Assembly: GCF_002860325.1 (NCBI RefSeq)
Contig: NZ_PKOJ01000004.1
Location: forward strand, 124,001 to 188,000
DNA: 64,000 nt
Direction of reading: 5' to 3'
Source: Neptunicoccus cionae
GTDB lineage: Bacteria; Pseudomonadota; Alphaproteobacteria; Rhodobacterales; Rhodobacteraceae
This document shows positions 25,800-34,162 of this stretch, piece after piece; position 1 is the stretch's first letter, and every line of letters begins with the position of its first letter. The position numbers were made by a program, and so were the translations under genes. The notes beneath the pieces were generated by a model. It was not told the origin of the DNA and ran no database searches. It saw nothing but the letters and a program-made list of their open reading frames with translations.

Positions 25800-27091
25800 T
25801 GTCTTTCTGGCTTACCTTGATCGGCGGGCTTCTGGCCACCGCCAGCACCGGCGTGGCTTTGGGCGTGGCCCTTGGCCTGACCGGCCTGACCATCCTGCAC
25901 TTCTTCTCGAACGGCGCTACATCGCTGGCGATTGACGCGATCTGGAATGTGTTCAATTCCTTTACGCTTAGCGCAGTGCCGATGTTCATCCTGCTTGGGG
26001 AAATCCTGCTGCGCAGCGGCATCAGCCAGAAAGCATATGCCGCGTTTTCACCGCTGTTCCGCAGGGTGCCGGGTGGATTGTTGCACACCAATATCGCCGT
26101 CTGCACCTTGTTTGGCGCAGTCAGCGGGTCGAGCCTGTCGACCGCCGCATCCGTCGGGCTTGTCGCCTATCCGGAAATGACAAAGCGGGGATATGACAAG
26201 GACACCATCACTGGCAGTCTGGCAGGGGGCGGCACCCTTGGCCTGCTGATCCCGCCAAGCCTGTCGTTCCTGATTTACGGTGCGCTGACTGAAACCTCAA
26301 TCGGGCGTCTGTTCGCGGCGGGCATCATTCCGGGCCTGCTCGCCGGTCTGCTGTTCATGGCTTATCTGCTGGTGAAAAGCATCCGCAATCCCCATATCGC
26401 ACCGCGGGATGACACTCCTGTGGGGTTTTGGCTGGCACTGCGCGGCTTCCGCCAGATCTGGCCGCTGCTGGCGCTGATCTTCGCGGTGATCGGCAGCATA
26501 GTTGCCGGACTTGCCACCCCCACCGAAGCCGCCGGTGTGGGCGTTGTCCTTGCGGTGATCATCTCGTCCATCTGGGGCGATCTGACGTTCGGAAAACTGA
26601 TCGAAGCAGTTTATCAGTCGGTTTTGCTGTTTACGTCGGTCGGGTTTCTGGTGCTTGGCGCCACAATCCTCGCCCAATCGGTCAGCGTTCTGGGCATCCC
26701 CCAGCAGATTCTGGCCACTGTGGCGGATAGCGGGCTGGGCACTTATAGCGTTCTGCTGATCGTCGTGCTGGTTTATCTTATTCTCGGCTGTTTCTTTGAC
26801 GGCCTGTCCCTGATGATCATGACCCTGCCTGTGGTGTTCCCGCTTTTGACCGGTCTTGGCTTTGATGCCATCTGGATTGGCGTCGTGATTACGATTGTGA
26901 TCGAAATCGGCCAGATAACCCCGCCTGTGGGGCTGAACCTGTCAGTGCTAAGCGCGCTCACCAACGGGCAGGTCAGTCTTGGCCGCGTTGCCATTGCTAC
27001 CGTGCCTTACTGGATTATCCACCTGTTCATGATCTTCATCCTGACCCTGTTTCCGGTGCTCGCACTCTTCCTTCCCGACCTGTTGTTTTAG
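25799..27091 (+). CDS. TRAP transporter large permease subunit, system 2 (DctM family)
   Basis: 430 residues, about 12 membrane segments. Motifs GSSLSTAASVGLVAYPEM near residue 107, GGGTLGLLIPPSLSFLIYG near 142, TPTEAAGVGVVLAV near 239 and TPPVGLNLSVLSALT near 378. Thirteen bases later the OsmC gene begins, so co-transcription with it is likely. Confidence 0.93.
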   Translation: MSFWLTLIGGLLATASTGVALGVALGLTGLTILHFFSNGATSLAIDAIWNVFNSFTLSAVPMFILLGEILLRSGISQKAYAAFSPLFRRVPGGLLHTNIAVCTLFGAVSGSSLSTAASVGLVAYPEMTKRGYDKDTITGSLAGGGTLGLLIPPSLSFLIYGALTETSIGRLFAAGIIPGLLAGLLFMAYLLVKSIRNPHIAPRDDTPVGFWLALRGFRQIWPLLALIFAVIGSIVAGLATPTEAAGVGVVLAVIISSIWGDLTFGKLIEAVYQSVLLFTSVGFLVLGATILAQSVSVLGIPQQILATVADSGLGTYSVLLIVVLVYLILGCFFDGLSLMIMTLPVVFPLLTGLGFDAIWIGVVITIVIEIGQITPPVGLNLSVLSALTNGQVSLGRVAIATVPYWIIHLFMIFILTLFPVLALFLPDLLF

Positions 27092-27103
27092 AAAGACCTA
27101 CTC

Positions 27104-27508
27104 ATGGCTTTGAAAATGAAACCGAAACCCTTTGGCCCTGTTTTTGTCATCTTTGATGGTAGTGACGCGTTTCAATATGCGTACAAAGATGTGACAAATG
27201 CCACGCCCTACCCGCCGGTGAATTCTCCGGTGGATACAATGCTCGCTTCGCTCGGTTCCTGCATTGTGAAGTCCGTGCAATGGGCGGCAGACCAGCAGAA
27301 GGTCACTCCGCAGCCGTTTCAGGTGAAAGTAGAAGGGTTAAAATCCATCGACTTACCCGGACGCGTGGAAACCGCGACGATTACCGTTCAGGGCGAGATT
27401 GTAGATGATGCACAGCTTGCAGAGAAGATCGTCAAACAGGCAAAATCCGTTTGCACCGTCAGCAATTCCCTGACCACCACTGTCGAGATCGTATTAGACG
27501 CAGGATAA
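27104..27508 (+). CDS. OsmC family protein
   Basis: 134 residues, of the OsmC/Ohr fold. ASLGSCIVKSVQWAADQQK near residue 48 carries the family's first active cysteine, and KQAKSVCTVSNSL near 112 the second, so a thiol peroxidase-like active site is complete. OsmC/Ohr proteins reduce organic hydroperoxides in the cytoplasm. It lies between a TRAP permease and a P450; protection against peroxides from P450 turnover is conceivable but is inference. Confidence 0.85.
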   Translation: MALKMKPKPFGPVFVIFDGSDAFQYAYKDVTNATPYPPVNSPVDTMLASLGSCIVKSVQWAADQQKVTPQPFQVKVEGLKSIDLPGRVETATITVQGEIVDDAQLAEKIVKQAKSVCTVSNSLTTTVEIVLDAG

Positions 27509-27543
27509 ACCAAACCTGCCCTTTCTAAGACCAGAGGCCGCCT

Positions 27544-28728
27544 TTGACACAAGTCAACCAAACTGTCCCGATTGACACAACGACCACGCCAGAAATGCTC
27601 GACCGTGATCCCCAATCGGTTTATCGGCGGTTGCGCCGTGATATGCCCATCGCGCGGATTGCCTCAATCGACCGCATTATCCTGACCAAGGCGGATGACA
27701 CTTATCTTGCGAAAACCGATACGCAGCATTTCGGCTCCAGCGATACAACAACGCCGATGCAGCGGGCCTTTGGCGGGCATACTTTGATGCGCAAGGACGG
27801 CGAGGCCCACCAGGTGGAACGCGCCGCAATGACGGAAACCTTCCGCATTTCCGCCGCGCGCAGCCACTGGCAAGGCGTCTTTGATAAAATCGCACAGCAG
27901 TCGGTAGGCGCGCTGCCGCAAGGGGAAACCGTAGACCTGCGCAGCGCCCTTGCCGTGCCCATGACGGTGGCGTTTCTGAAACAGGTTCTTGGTATTGAAC
28001 CGGAACCGGACGGGCAGTTGTTTGACTGGGCCAATGCGCTGATCACAGGGGCGATGAACGCCGGTTTCTCTGAAGATGTGTTCGCGGTCAGTGATCGGGC
28101 CAACGACGAGATGAACGCCTGTTTTGACCGGATGATCGAACAGCACCGTGCCGATCCCAATCCTTCGGTGCTGGCGGTCATGGCCAATGCGCGGGATACG
28201 CTACCGCGCAGCCAGATCCGCACCAATATGAAAATCTGCATTGGCGGGGCGGTGGTAGAAACCCGCGATGCGCTGCTCAGCACATTACACGGCCTGCTGG
28301 AAAACCCTGATCAGATCCGCTATTGTCAGGAAACCGGCCACTGGGATCTGGCGACCGAAGAGGGCTTGCGCTGGGTCGCGCCGATCCAGACCAGCCCGCG
28401 CATCGTACTAAGGGATTACACCCTGCGCGGCGTCACCCTGCCCGCCGGTGAAACCGTCCTCGTCAGTCAGTCCTCTGCCAATTATGATGAGGATTACTGG
28501 CACGAACCGGAGCGTTTCGACATTCACCGCACAGGCCCTGCGAACCAGACCTTCGGACTGGGGCCACACCGCTGCATGGGCGGGGACATCTATCGCCAGT
28601 TTATCAGCAGATCGGTTCTTCCGGCGCTGTTTGATCGCTTCCCTCAGATGCATCCTGTTGCCGGGAAAAAGGTAGAATTCCGCGGCTTTGGTTTCAGAGG
28701 CCCGACCTCCCTGCCAGTGCAACTGTAG
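27544..28728 (+). CDS. Cytochrome P450
   Basis: 394 residues. The heme-thiolate motif FGLGPHRCMGG (Cys344), the helix K motif EGLR (Glu273, Arg276) and an I-helix GGAVVET (about 234-240) with acidic-Thr pair are all present, so an active bacterial class I P450 is likely. The start is a TTG with AGAGG six bases before it; an ATG at 27595 would remove 17 residues. It needs electrons from a ferredoxin and reductase, neither of which is in the window. Substrate unknown; context is a TRAP importer and a class V aminotransferase. Confidence 0.92.
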   Translation: MTQVNQTVPIDTTTTPEMLDRDPQSVYRRLRRDMPIARIASIDRIILTKADDTYLAKTDTQHFGSSDTTTPMQRAFGGHTLMRKDGEAHQVERAAMTETFRISAARSHWQGVFDKIAQQSVGALPQGETVDLRSALAVPMTVAFLKQVLGIEPEPDGQLFDWANALITGAMNAGFSEDVFAVSDRANDEMNACFDRMIEQHRADPNPSVLAVMANARDTLPRSQIRTNMKICIGGAVVETRDALLSTLHGLLENPDQIRYCQETGHWDLATEEGLRWVAPIQTSPRIVLRDYTLRGVTLPAGETVLVSQSSANYDEDYWHEPERFDIHRTGPANQTFGLGPHRCMGGDIYRQFISRSVLPALFDRFPQMHPVAGKKVEFRGFGFRGPTSLPVQL

Positions 28729-28817
28729 ATTTGATCGACATCTAGCCTCTCCAATCAATGGATGACACATAGATAGCCCGTCGGCGCGGTGTATTTGGGT
28801 CAAACTTCGCCAAATGC

Positions 28818-28834
28818 TTGGGTATTTTACCCAA
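28818..28834. promoter_or_regulatory. Palindrome upstream of class V aminotransferase
   Basis: TTGGGTA-TTT-TACCCAA is a perfect 7-base inverted repeat ending 12 bases before the start codon, with another TTTGGGT copy just upstream near 28793-28800. It could be an operator for the Lrp-type regulator that faces the gene, or a hairpin in the leader. Confidence 0.45.
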
Positions 28835-28846
28835 AAGAGGTGCCCC

Positions 28847-30283
28847 ATGTCCTTATCTACATTCCGCGATGCCCTGAACTGCGACGATCTGGTCGCCAAA
28901 CTGCGTGACAGCGTGATCGGGGATGGCATAAAAATTCCCGGCCTGTTCGCGGATGTATCGCTGGTTTATGCAGATTACGTGGCATCGGGACGCGCGCTCG
29001 CGCCGGTAGAGGATTACATCCGCGATCACGTCCTGCCCTATTACGCCAACTCCCACACCGAGGCGTCCTATTGCGGCGCCTACATGACCCGTTTGCGCGC
29101 TGAAGCGCGGGCCGAAATTGCGCGGCTGACCCATGCAGACAATTGTAGCGTGATCTTTACCGGTTCCGGCGCGACCGCTGGATTGAACCGGTTGGTGTCC
29201 CTTTTCGGGGTGAATACCGCAAAAAAAGCGGTGGCGTTTGTTGGGCCTTATGAACATCACTCCAATCTGCTGCCGTGGCGCGAGAGCAATGCCGAAATCG
29301 TGGAAATCCCGGAAACCGCGCAGGGTGGACCGGATCTGGCGGTGCTAGAGGCAGAACTGCTGGCCCGCGGCGATGCGGATCTTAAAATCGGCAGTTTCTC
29401 TGCCGCAAGTAACGTCACGGGCATTGTGACCGACCCTGTAGAAACCACCCGTTTGTTAAAAGCCCACGGCGCTTTGTCGGTTTGGGATTATGCAGGCGGT
29501 GGGCCTTATCTTCCGATTGATATGAACAGCACGGCGGAGTGTTTGATCGACGCGGTGGTTGTTTCCACCCACAAATTTCCCGGCGGACCGGGGGGCAGCG
29601 GTGTTCTGATCGTGCGGGATACATCCGTTGTACGGGACACCCCCACTTGGCCAGGTGGCGGCACTGTGACCTTTGTTTCCCCGTGGGAGCACGCCTATTC
29701 CTCCAGCATCAGCGCACGGGAGGAAGCCGGAACCCCCAACGTGATTGGCGACATTCGCGCGGCTCTGGCCTTTATGGTAAAAGATGCCATCGGGCAGGAT
29801 TTCATCACACGGCGGGAAGCGGAACTGAACCGTATGGCCTTTGACGGGTGGCGCGACAATCCGCAATTGTCCCTGCTGGCCGCTGACCAGCAAGAGCGTC
29901 TGCCGATCTTTTCCTTCCTCGTGCGCCGCGCAGATGGCACCCCGTTTCACCACCAGTTGTTCACCCGAATGCTTAGCGACGTTTACGGCATCCAGACCCG
30001 TGGCGGCTGTGCCTGTGCCGGTCCTTACGGACATCGTCTGTTGAAAATCGCGCAAGCGGAATCACAAAGCCTGTTCAACGATCTGCGAGCGGGTAAGGAA
30101 ATGCGCAAGCCCGGCTGGGTACGGTTGAACTTCAGCTATCTGATGGATGACGCGCAAGTCCGCTATGTTCTGGACAGTGTGAACGAATTAACCACCCGTC
30201 TGGAAGAACTGGAACAGCACTATACCGTCGATGCCGCGACCGCACGCTTCTCTATCAAACCGGACAGCCTTGCCGTTGCCTAG
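28847..30283 (+). CDS. Class V PLP-dependent aminotransferase (cysteine desulfurase-like)
   Basis: 478 residues from the ATG at 28847 (AAGAGG upstream); an ATG at 28814 is inside the palindromic leader. The PLP lysine is in STHKFPGG (Lys243), with SAASNVTGIV and DYAGGGPY before it. A C-terminal GGCACAGPYG (about 388) resembles the cysteine loop of cysteine desulfurases. It is longer than NifS/SufS (about 400), with an added C-terminal helix region. No sulfur-transfer genes are near, so it may be an aminotransferase, lyase or epimerase acting on a catabolic amino acid. It overlaps the Lrp gene end to end by 4 bases. Confidence 0.87.
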   Translation: MSLSTFRDALNCDDLVAKLRDSVIGDGIKIPGLFADVSLVYADYVASGRALAPVEDYIRDHVLPYYANSHTEASYCGAYMTRLRAEARAEIARLTHADNCSVIFTGSGATAGLNRLVSLFGVNTAKKAVAFVGPYEHHSNLLPWRESNAEIVEIPETAQGGPDLAVLEAELLARGDADLKIGSFSAASNVTGIVTDPVETTRLLKAHGALSVWDYAGGGPYLPIDMNSTAECLIDAVVVSTHKFPGGPGGSGVLIVRDTSVVRDTPTWPGGGTVTFVSPWEHAYSSSISAREEAGTPNVIGDIRAALAFMVKDAIGQDFITRREAELNRMAFDGWRDNPQLSLLAADQQERLPIFSFLVRRADGTPFHHQLFTRMLSDVYGIQTRGGCACAGPYGHRLLKIAQAESQSLFNDLRAGKEMRKPGWVRLNFSYLMDDAQVRYVLDSVNELTTRLEELEQHYTVDAATARFSIKPDSLAVA

Positions 30284-30729
30284 AGCGGTAAGGCGCGGTT
30301 GTTGGCGATGGCTTCCATTGTGATCAGCGAGGTGACGGATTCGAGCGCCTCGTCCACGATAAGCTTCTGATACACCCGATCAAAATCGGAAATATCCGAA
30401 GCAACGACCTTTAGCATATAGTCGTACTCTCCGGCGATCCGGAAGAAATCAACCACGTTGGGGATCAAAAGCACGCGCCGGCGAAAATCCTGCAGCCAGG
30501 TAACCGAGTGTTGCCGCGTTTTCAGCATCACAAACACCGTCAAACCCATGCCCAGCTTGGCCGGATCAAGCCGTACAGTTTCCCCGACGATCACCCCTGA
30601 ATCCTTCATCGCCTTGATGCGCCGCCAGCAGGCGTTTTGCGACAGGCCGATTTGATCCGCCAGTTCCCGTTGCGGAATAGAAGAGTCTTCTTGCAGCTTT
30701 TGCAGTATTTTCTGGTCAATATGATCCAT
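30280..30729 (-). CDS. Lrp/AsnC family transcriptional regulator
   Basis: 149 residues from the ATG at 30729, which has AAGGGG upstream; an upstream in-frame start adds 18 residues. Helix-turn-helix QRELADQIGLSQNACWRRIKAM at about residues 20-41, then the ligand-binding RAM domain. Lrp-type regulators sense amino acids. Convergent with the class V aminotransferase, which is its likely target together with its own promoter, where an inverted repeat is present. Confidence 0.9.
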   Translation of the reverse strand: MDHIDQKILQKLQEDSSIPQRELADQIGLSQNACWRRIKAMKDSGVIVGETVRLDPAKLGMGLTVFVMLKTRQHSVTWLQDFRRRVLLIPNVVDFFRIAGEYDYMLKVVASDISDFDRVYQKLIVDEALESVTSLITMEAIANNRALPL

Positions 30730-30760
30730 GGCACGCCCCTTTTTCAGGGCTTTATACACA

Positions 30761-30785
30761 AAATGACCAGATTGTCGGGTCATTT
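30761..30785. promoter_or_regulatory. Inverted repeat upstream of lrp-type gene
   Basis: AAATGACC (30761-30768) and GGTCATTT (30778-30785), a perfect 8-base repeat with a 9-base spacer, 32 bases before the regulator's start. A typical place for autoregulation by an Lrp/AsnC protein. Confidence 0.5.
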
Positions 30786-30858
30786 ATTTTAAGAGACATA
30801 AATTTTTGCAAGGTATGTTGCGCCGCCGGAGGAAATCACCAGCAGCGCAATCCGCCGG

Positions 30859-32004
30859 TCACAGGCAGCCCGCCAGAGCTTTGGCAAGGTTGCGCAGCAC
30901 ATCAGGGTAAAGGGCAGCGCCGGGTTCCAGATCCGCGCCGAGCGGGTCAAGCACGCCGGTTTTTGCCTCGGAGCCGTCCATCACAGCACGAATTATACCA
31001 GGGTTGAACTGGGGTTCGCTCAGCACACAAGTTACGTTTTGTTCAGCAACGCGGTTTTGTACCTCTGTAATGCGGGCAGGACTGGGATCGGATGCATCCG
31101 ACAGGGAAATGGCACCGGAAGCGGGAAATTCGAAAGACTTTTCAAAGTACTGGTAGGCATCATGGAAGACGATAAAATTACGGCCCCGCACCGGTTCGAG
31201 GATGCCGGAAATTTCGGCTTTGAGCGCGTCAAGTTCCGCCTGCCCTTCTTGCGCATTTGCTTGATAAGCGCCTGCGTTTTCGGGATCGACTTCTGACAGG
31301 CGCGCCGCAATCACGTCCAGCCAATGGGCGCCGTTCTCGATGGAAAGCCATGCATGGGGGTCTTCATCACCGTGCGCGTGCCCGTCGTGGCCACCTTCTG
31401 CGTGGTCGTCATGACCTTCTTCGTGGTCATGCCCTTCATGATCCTTGTGAGCCTCTTCGTGGTCATGGTCAGCATGGTTTTCATGATCATGGCCCGCGTG
31501 ATCATCGTGTTCACCATGCTCTTCATGATCATGCTCATGTTCGGCGTGGTCATCTTGATCATGCTCGTGTTCTTTGGCATCGTGGTCGTGATTATCATGC
31601 CCGTCATGGCCGCCATGCCCCATTTCTTCCCCGTGATCATGAGAGAAGAGAGCGCTTTGACGAAACGGCAATTGCAGCGTCCCTTCTGTTTCCAGAAGCT
31701 CTACCACGGCGGCATCCGTTGCCAGAGTTTTCACCCCGTCTTCCATCCACGGCGTCATTCCCCGGCTGACCCAAAACACGACATCGGCCTCTTGCAAGGC
31801 CCGTGCCTGAGAGGGCCGGAGACTATATTCATGGGGGCTCGCCCCGGGGGTGACGATCAGGGCCGGTGTGCCGACGCCTTCCATAACCCGCGTCACAAGG
31901 GAATGAACCGGCGCAATATCAACTGCCACATTGGGTACATCGGCAAATGCTGCACCTGCGGGTATCAAAGCAGTCAGGACAAGGGGAAAGAGGTTTCTGG
32001 ACAT
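30859..32004 (-). CDS. znuA: Zinc ABC transporter substrate-binding protein ZnuA
   Basis: 381 residues from the ATG at 32004 (GGAG upstream). A signal peptide ends near AAFAD (about 21). The family histidine is in ASPHEYSLRP (His58), and later PHAWLS (about His217) and the FHDAYQYFEK segment provide further zinc ligands. Residues 122-217 form an unusually long His/Asp/Glu-rich loop with about 31 histidines, against a loop of 20-40 residues in many ZnuA proteins. The protein binds periplasmic zinc for ZnuBC. It diverges from zur-znuCB across 56 bases, with candidate Zur sites between. Confidence 0.94.
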   Translation of the reverse strand: MSRNLFPLVLTALIPAGAAFADVPNVAVDIAPVHSLVTRVMEGVGTPALIVTPGASPHEYSLRPSQARALQEADVVFWVSRGMTPWMEDGVKTLATDAAVVELLETEGTLQLPFRQSALFSHDHGEEMGHGGHDGHDNHDHDAKEHEHDQDDHAEHEHDHEEHGEHDDHAGHDHENHADHDHEEAHKDHEGHDHEEGHDDHAEGGHDGHAHGDEDPHAWLSIENGAHWLDVIAARLSEVDPENAGAYQANAQEGQAELDALKAEISGILEPVRGRNFIVFHDAYQYFEKSFEFPASGAISLSDASDPSPARITEVQNRVAEQNVTCVLSEPQFNPGIIRAVMDGSEAKTGVLDPLGADLEPGAALYPDVLRNLAKALAGCL

Positions 32005-32060
32005 CGGCGGCTCCATGTGATTTTATTACATTACAAGTCGAGTAGTGGAAATGTAATAAC
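32005..32060. promoter_or_regulatory. Divergent znuA / zur promoter with candidate Zur boxes
   Basis: The 56-base gap is AT-rich. GAAATGTAATAACAT (ending at 32062) resembles the alphaproteobacterial Zur palindrome (ATGT-AT-rich-ACAT), and ATGTGATTTTATTACATTACA at 32015-32034 looks like a second, less regular copy. Zinc-bound Zur at these sites would shut both operons. Matching is by eye against a remembered consensus. Confidence 0.55.
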
Positions 32061-32579
32061 ATGACAAGTGCGGTGCCGCAAAAAAACACGATTGGTTCGG
32101 AAACGGTCGGGTTCAAAAACCATGATCACAGTCACTGCATCAACGAGGCTGTGGCTGCGGCAGAGACCCATTGCGCCGAGAAGGGACTGCGATTTACTCC
32201 CGCCCGCCGCAAGTCCTTGGAGATACTTTTGCAGGAACACCGCGCGCTTGGTGCCTATGAAATGCTCGACCGTTTGCGCGATGCAGGATTCGGGTCACAA
32301 CCCCCTGTTGCCTACCGTGCGCTGGAATTCCTTGTTGCGAACGGCTTTGCCCACAAGATCGAGCAACTGAACGCATTCATCGCTTGCGCCCACCCCGGCG
32401 CAAACCACACGCCGGCCTTTATGATCTGCCGATTGTGCCAGTCCGTGGCCGAGGCGAAATCAACACCGGCGCGGGGGTCCCTTGGTGATGCTGCACGTGC
32501 AGCCGGATTTCAGATCGAACGCACCGTAGTGGAAGCCGAAGGCATATGCCCGTCCTGCGTTGAGAAAGACCCTGCATGA
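32061..32579 (+). CDS. zur: Zinc uptake regulator Zur (Fur family)
   Basis: 172 residues. Fur-family winged helix (RFTPARRKSLEILLQEHRALGAYEMLDRL, about 49-75) followed by the dimer domain with IACAHPGANHTPAFMICRLCQSV, giving one CxxC-type cysteine (MICRLC) and EGICPSCVEK for the second, i.e. the structural zinc site. Its place between znuA and znuCB identifies Zur rather than Fur. It represses zinc uptake when zinc is sufficient. Its start lies within a candidate Zur box, so autoregulation is likely, and it overlaps znuC by 4 bases. Confidence 0.94.
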   Translation: MTSAVPQKNTIGSETVGFKNHDHSHCINEAVAAAETHCAEKGLRFTPARRKSLEILLQEHRALGAYEMLDRLRDAGFGSQPPVAYRALEFLVANGFAHKIEQLNAFIACAHPGANHTPAFMICRLCQSVAEAKSTPARGSLGDAARAAGFQIERTVVEAEGICPSCVEKDPA

Positions 32580-33355
32580 GCCTTGTATCTGTCGAAAATG
32601 TTAGCGTCGGCTACGGCGCGAATACGGTGTTGCGCAATGTATCGTTCGCCGTCACCCCGAAAGAAATCGTTACCATTGTCGGGCCGAACGGGTCGGGGAA
32701 GACCACCCTGTTGCGCACCCTGATCGGGGCGGTGCGACCTTCCACAGGACGAATTCATCAAAAACCCGGCCTGCGGATCGGCTACGTCCCCCAGAAACTG
32801 CACATCGATCCGACGCTGCCAATCACTGTTGACCGGTTCCTGCGTCTGCCAAACAACAAGGCAGACCGGAAAGCCTGCGCCGCTGCCCTGGAACGTGCAG
32901 GTGTTCCCGACCTGACGAACCGCCAGATGTCCGCTTTGTCAGGGGGCCAGTTACAGCGGGTTCTGCTGGCCCGCGCCCTTATCAACACTCCGGACCTGTT
33001 GTTGCTGGATGAGGCCACCCAAGGACTGGACCAACCCGGTTCTGCCGCGTTCTACCGCCAAATCGAAGAGGTCCGCCGGGACACCGGCTGTGCGGTGGTG
33101 ATGATCAGCCACGAACTTCATGTGGTGATGAGCGCCTCTGACAGGGTAATCTGCCTTAACGGTCACGTATGTTGCGAGGGCACACCGGAAATCGTCTCGG
33201 CCGCGCCAGAATATCGCGCGTTGTTTGGAACAGGTACCGGCGGGGCGCTGGCACTATACCGCCATGATCACGACCACGCGCATGACGAAAATTGCGACCA
33301 CGACCATGTGCACAACCACCAGAATGAACAGACACCGACAGAGGCCGCCGAATAA
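32576..33355 (+). CDS. znuC: Zinc ABC transporter ATP-binding protein ZnuC
   Basis: 259 residues. Walker A GPNGSGKTT near residue 39, signature LSGGQLQRVLLARAL near 121, Walker B LLLLDEATQGLD near 141. The C-terminal tail from about residue 230 to 248 holds eight histidines, several aspartates and a cysteine (HDHDHAHDENCDHDHVHNH), which is odd for a cytoplasmic ATPase and could sense or buffer zinc. Overlaps zur by 4 bases and znuB by one. Confidence 0.94.
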   Translation: MSLVSVENVSVGYGANTVLRNVSFAVTPKEIVTIVGPNGSGKTTLLRTLIGAVRPSTGRIHQKPGLRIGYVPQKLHIDPTLPITVDRFLRLPNNKADRKACAAALERAGVPDLTNRQMSALSGGQLQRVLLARALINTPDLLLLDEATQGLDQPGSAAFYRQIEEVRRDTGCAVVMISHELHVVMSASDRVICLNGHVCCEGTPEIVSAAPEYRALFGTGTGGALALYRHDHDHAHDENCDHDHVHNHQNEQTPTEAAE

Positions 33356-34146
33356 TGCTCGATGATTTTATGACACGCGCCGCACTTGCCGGCGTTGGCG
33401 TGGCCTGTGCTGCTGCCCCTTTGGGCAGTTTTGTTGTCTGGCGCCGCATGGCCTATTTCGGTGATGCGACTGCCCACGCAGCGATTTTGGGGGTGGCCCT
33501 GTCACTGGCGCTGCAAATGTCCATCTTTGCGGGGGCAATGGCAGTCGCCCTTGGAATGGCACTGACCGTGACGGTGCTGGCGGGGCGCGGTTTTGGTATG
33601 GATACGCTTCTGGGCGTGCTCGCACATTCTGCACTGGCTTTCGGACTGGTAGCTGTGTCCTTCCTGTCTGGCATCCGGATTGATCTGATGGCTTACCTGT
33701 TTGGCGACATTCTGGCAGTTTCCCGAGGTGACCTGCTGGTGATCTGGGGGGGCGCGCTGGTGGTGGTCGGCCTGATTGCCTGGCGCTGGTCTGCCCTGCT
33801 CACAGCCACACTGAGCGAGGAACTCGCCTATGCGAGTGGCATTGACCCCAAGCGGGAGCAGTTGATCCTGACCCTGTCCTTGGCAGTAACGGTTGCTGTT
33901 GCCATCAAGGTAGTGGGCGCGCTGTTGATTGCTGCCATGTTGATCATTCCGGCCGCAGCAGCCCGCCCGTTGGCGAGAACCCCTGAACAAATGGCTTTTG
34001 CAGCCGCGCTCACAGGGGGGGCTTCGGCGGTAATCGGGATGCAGGCGGCTTTTGCACTTGATACGCCAGCTGGCCCGACAATCGTGTGCGTGGCCGCCAT
34101 ACTGTTTAGCCTGACCAGCCTGCTGCGCCCTTTTCTCAGATCCTGA
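33355..34146 (+). CDS. znuB: Zinc ABC transporter permease ZnuB
   Basis: 263 residues with about eight membrane segments, ABC-3 family permease. GSFVVWRRMAYFGDATAHAAILG near residue 22 and GALLIAAMLIIPAAAARPLA near 187 are family landmarks. Last gene of zur-znuC-znuB; forms the inner-membrane channel for zinc captured by ZnuA. Confidence 0.93.
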   Translation: MLDDFMTRAALAGVGVACAAAPLGSFVVWRRMAYFGDATAHAAILGVALSLALQMSIFAGAMAVALGMALTVTVLAGRGFGMDTLLGVLAHSALAFGLVAVSFLSGIRIDLMAYLFGDILAVSRGDLLVIWGGALVVVGLIAWRWSALLTATLSEELAYASGIDPKREQLILTLSLAVTVAVAIKVVGALLIAAMLIIPAAAARPLARTPEQMAFAAALTGGASAVIGMQAAFALDTPAGPTIVCVAAILFSLTSLLRPFLRS

Positions 34147-34162
34147 ATAGTTGCCTGCGCTG

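Noticed and set aside
28847-30283. Calling the class V PLP enzyme a cysteine desulfurase of iron-sulfur assembly.
   Set aside because: No iscU, suf or other sulfur-transfer gene is near; the length and the Lrp neighbour fit amino-acid metabolism better.
31354-31641. Repetitive DNA that could be taken for a CRISPR or tandem repeat array.
   Set aside because: It is the low-complexity His-rich loop of ZnuA; there are no constant direct repeats with spacers, and the reading frame is open.
31324-32064. A hydrophobic plus-strand open frame opposite the histidine-rich part of znuA.
   Set aside because: The hydrophobic character is just the reverse complement of His/Asp/Glu codons (CAT, GAC, GAT) read as ATG, GTC and ATC.
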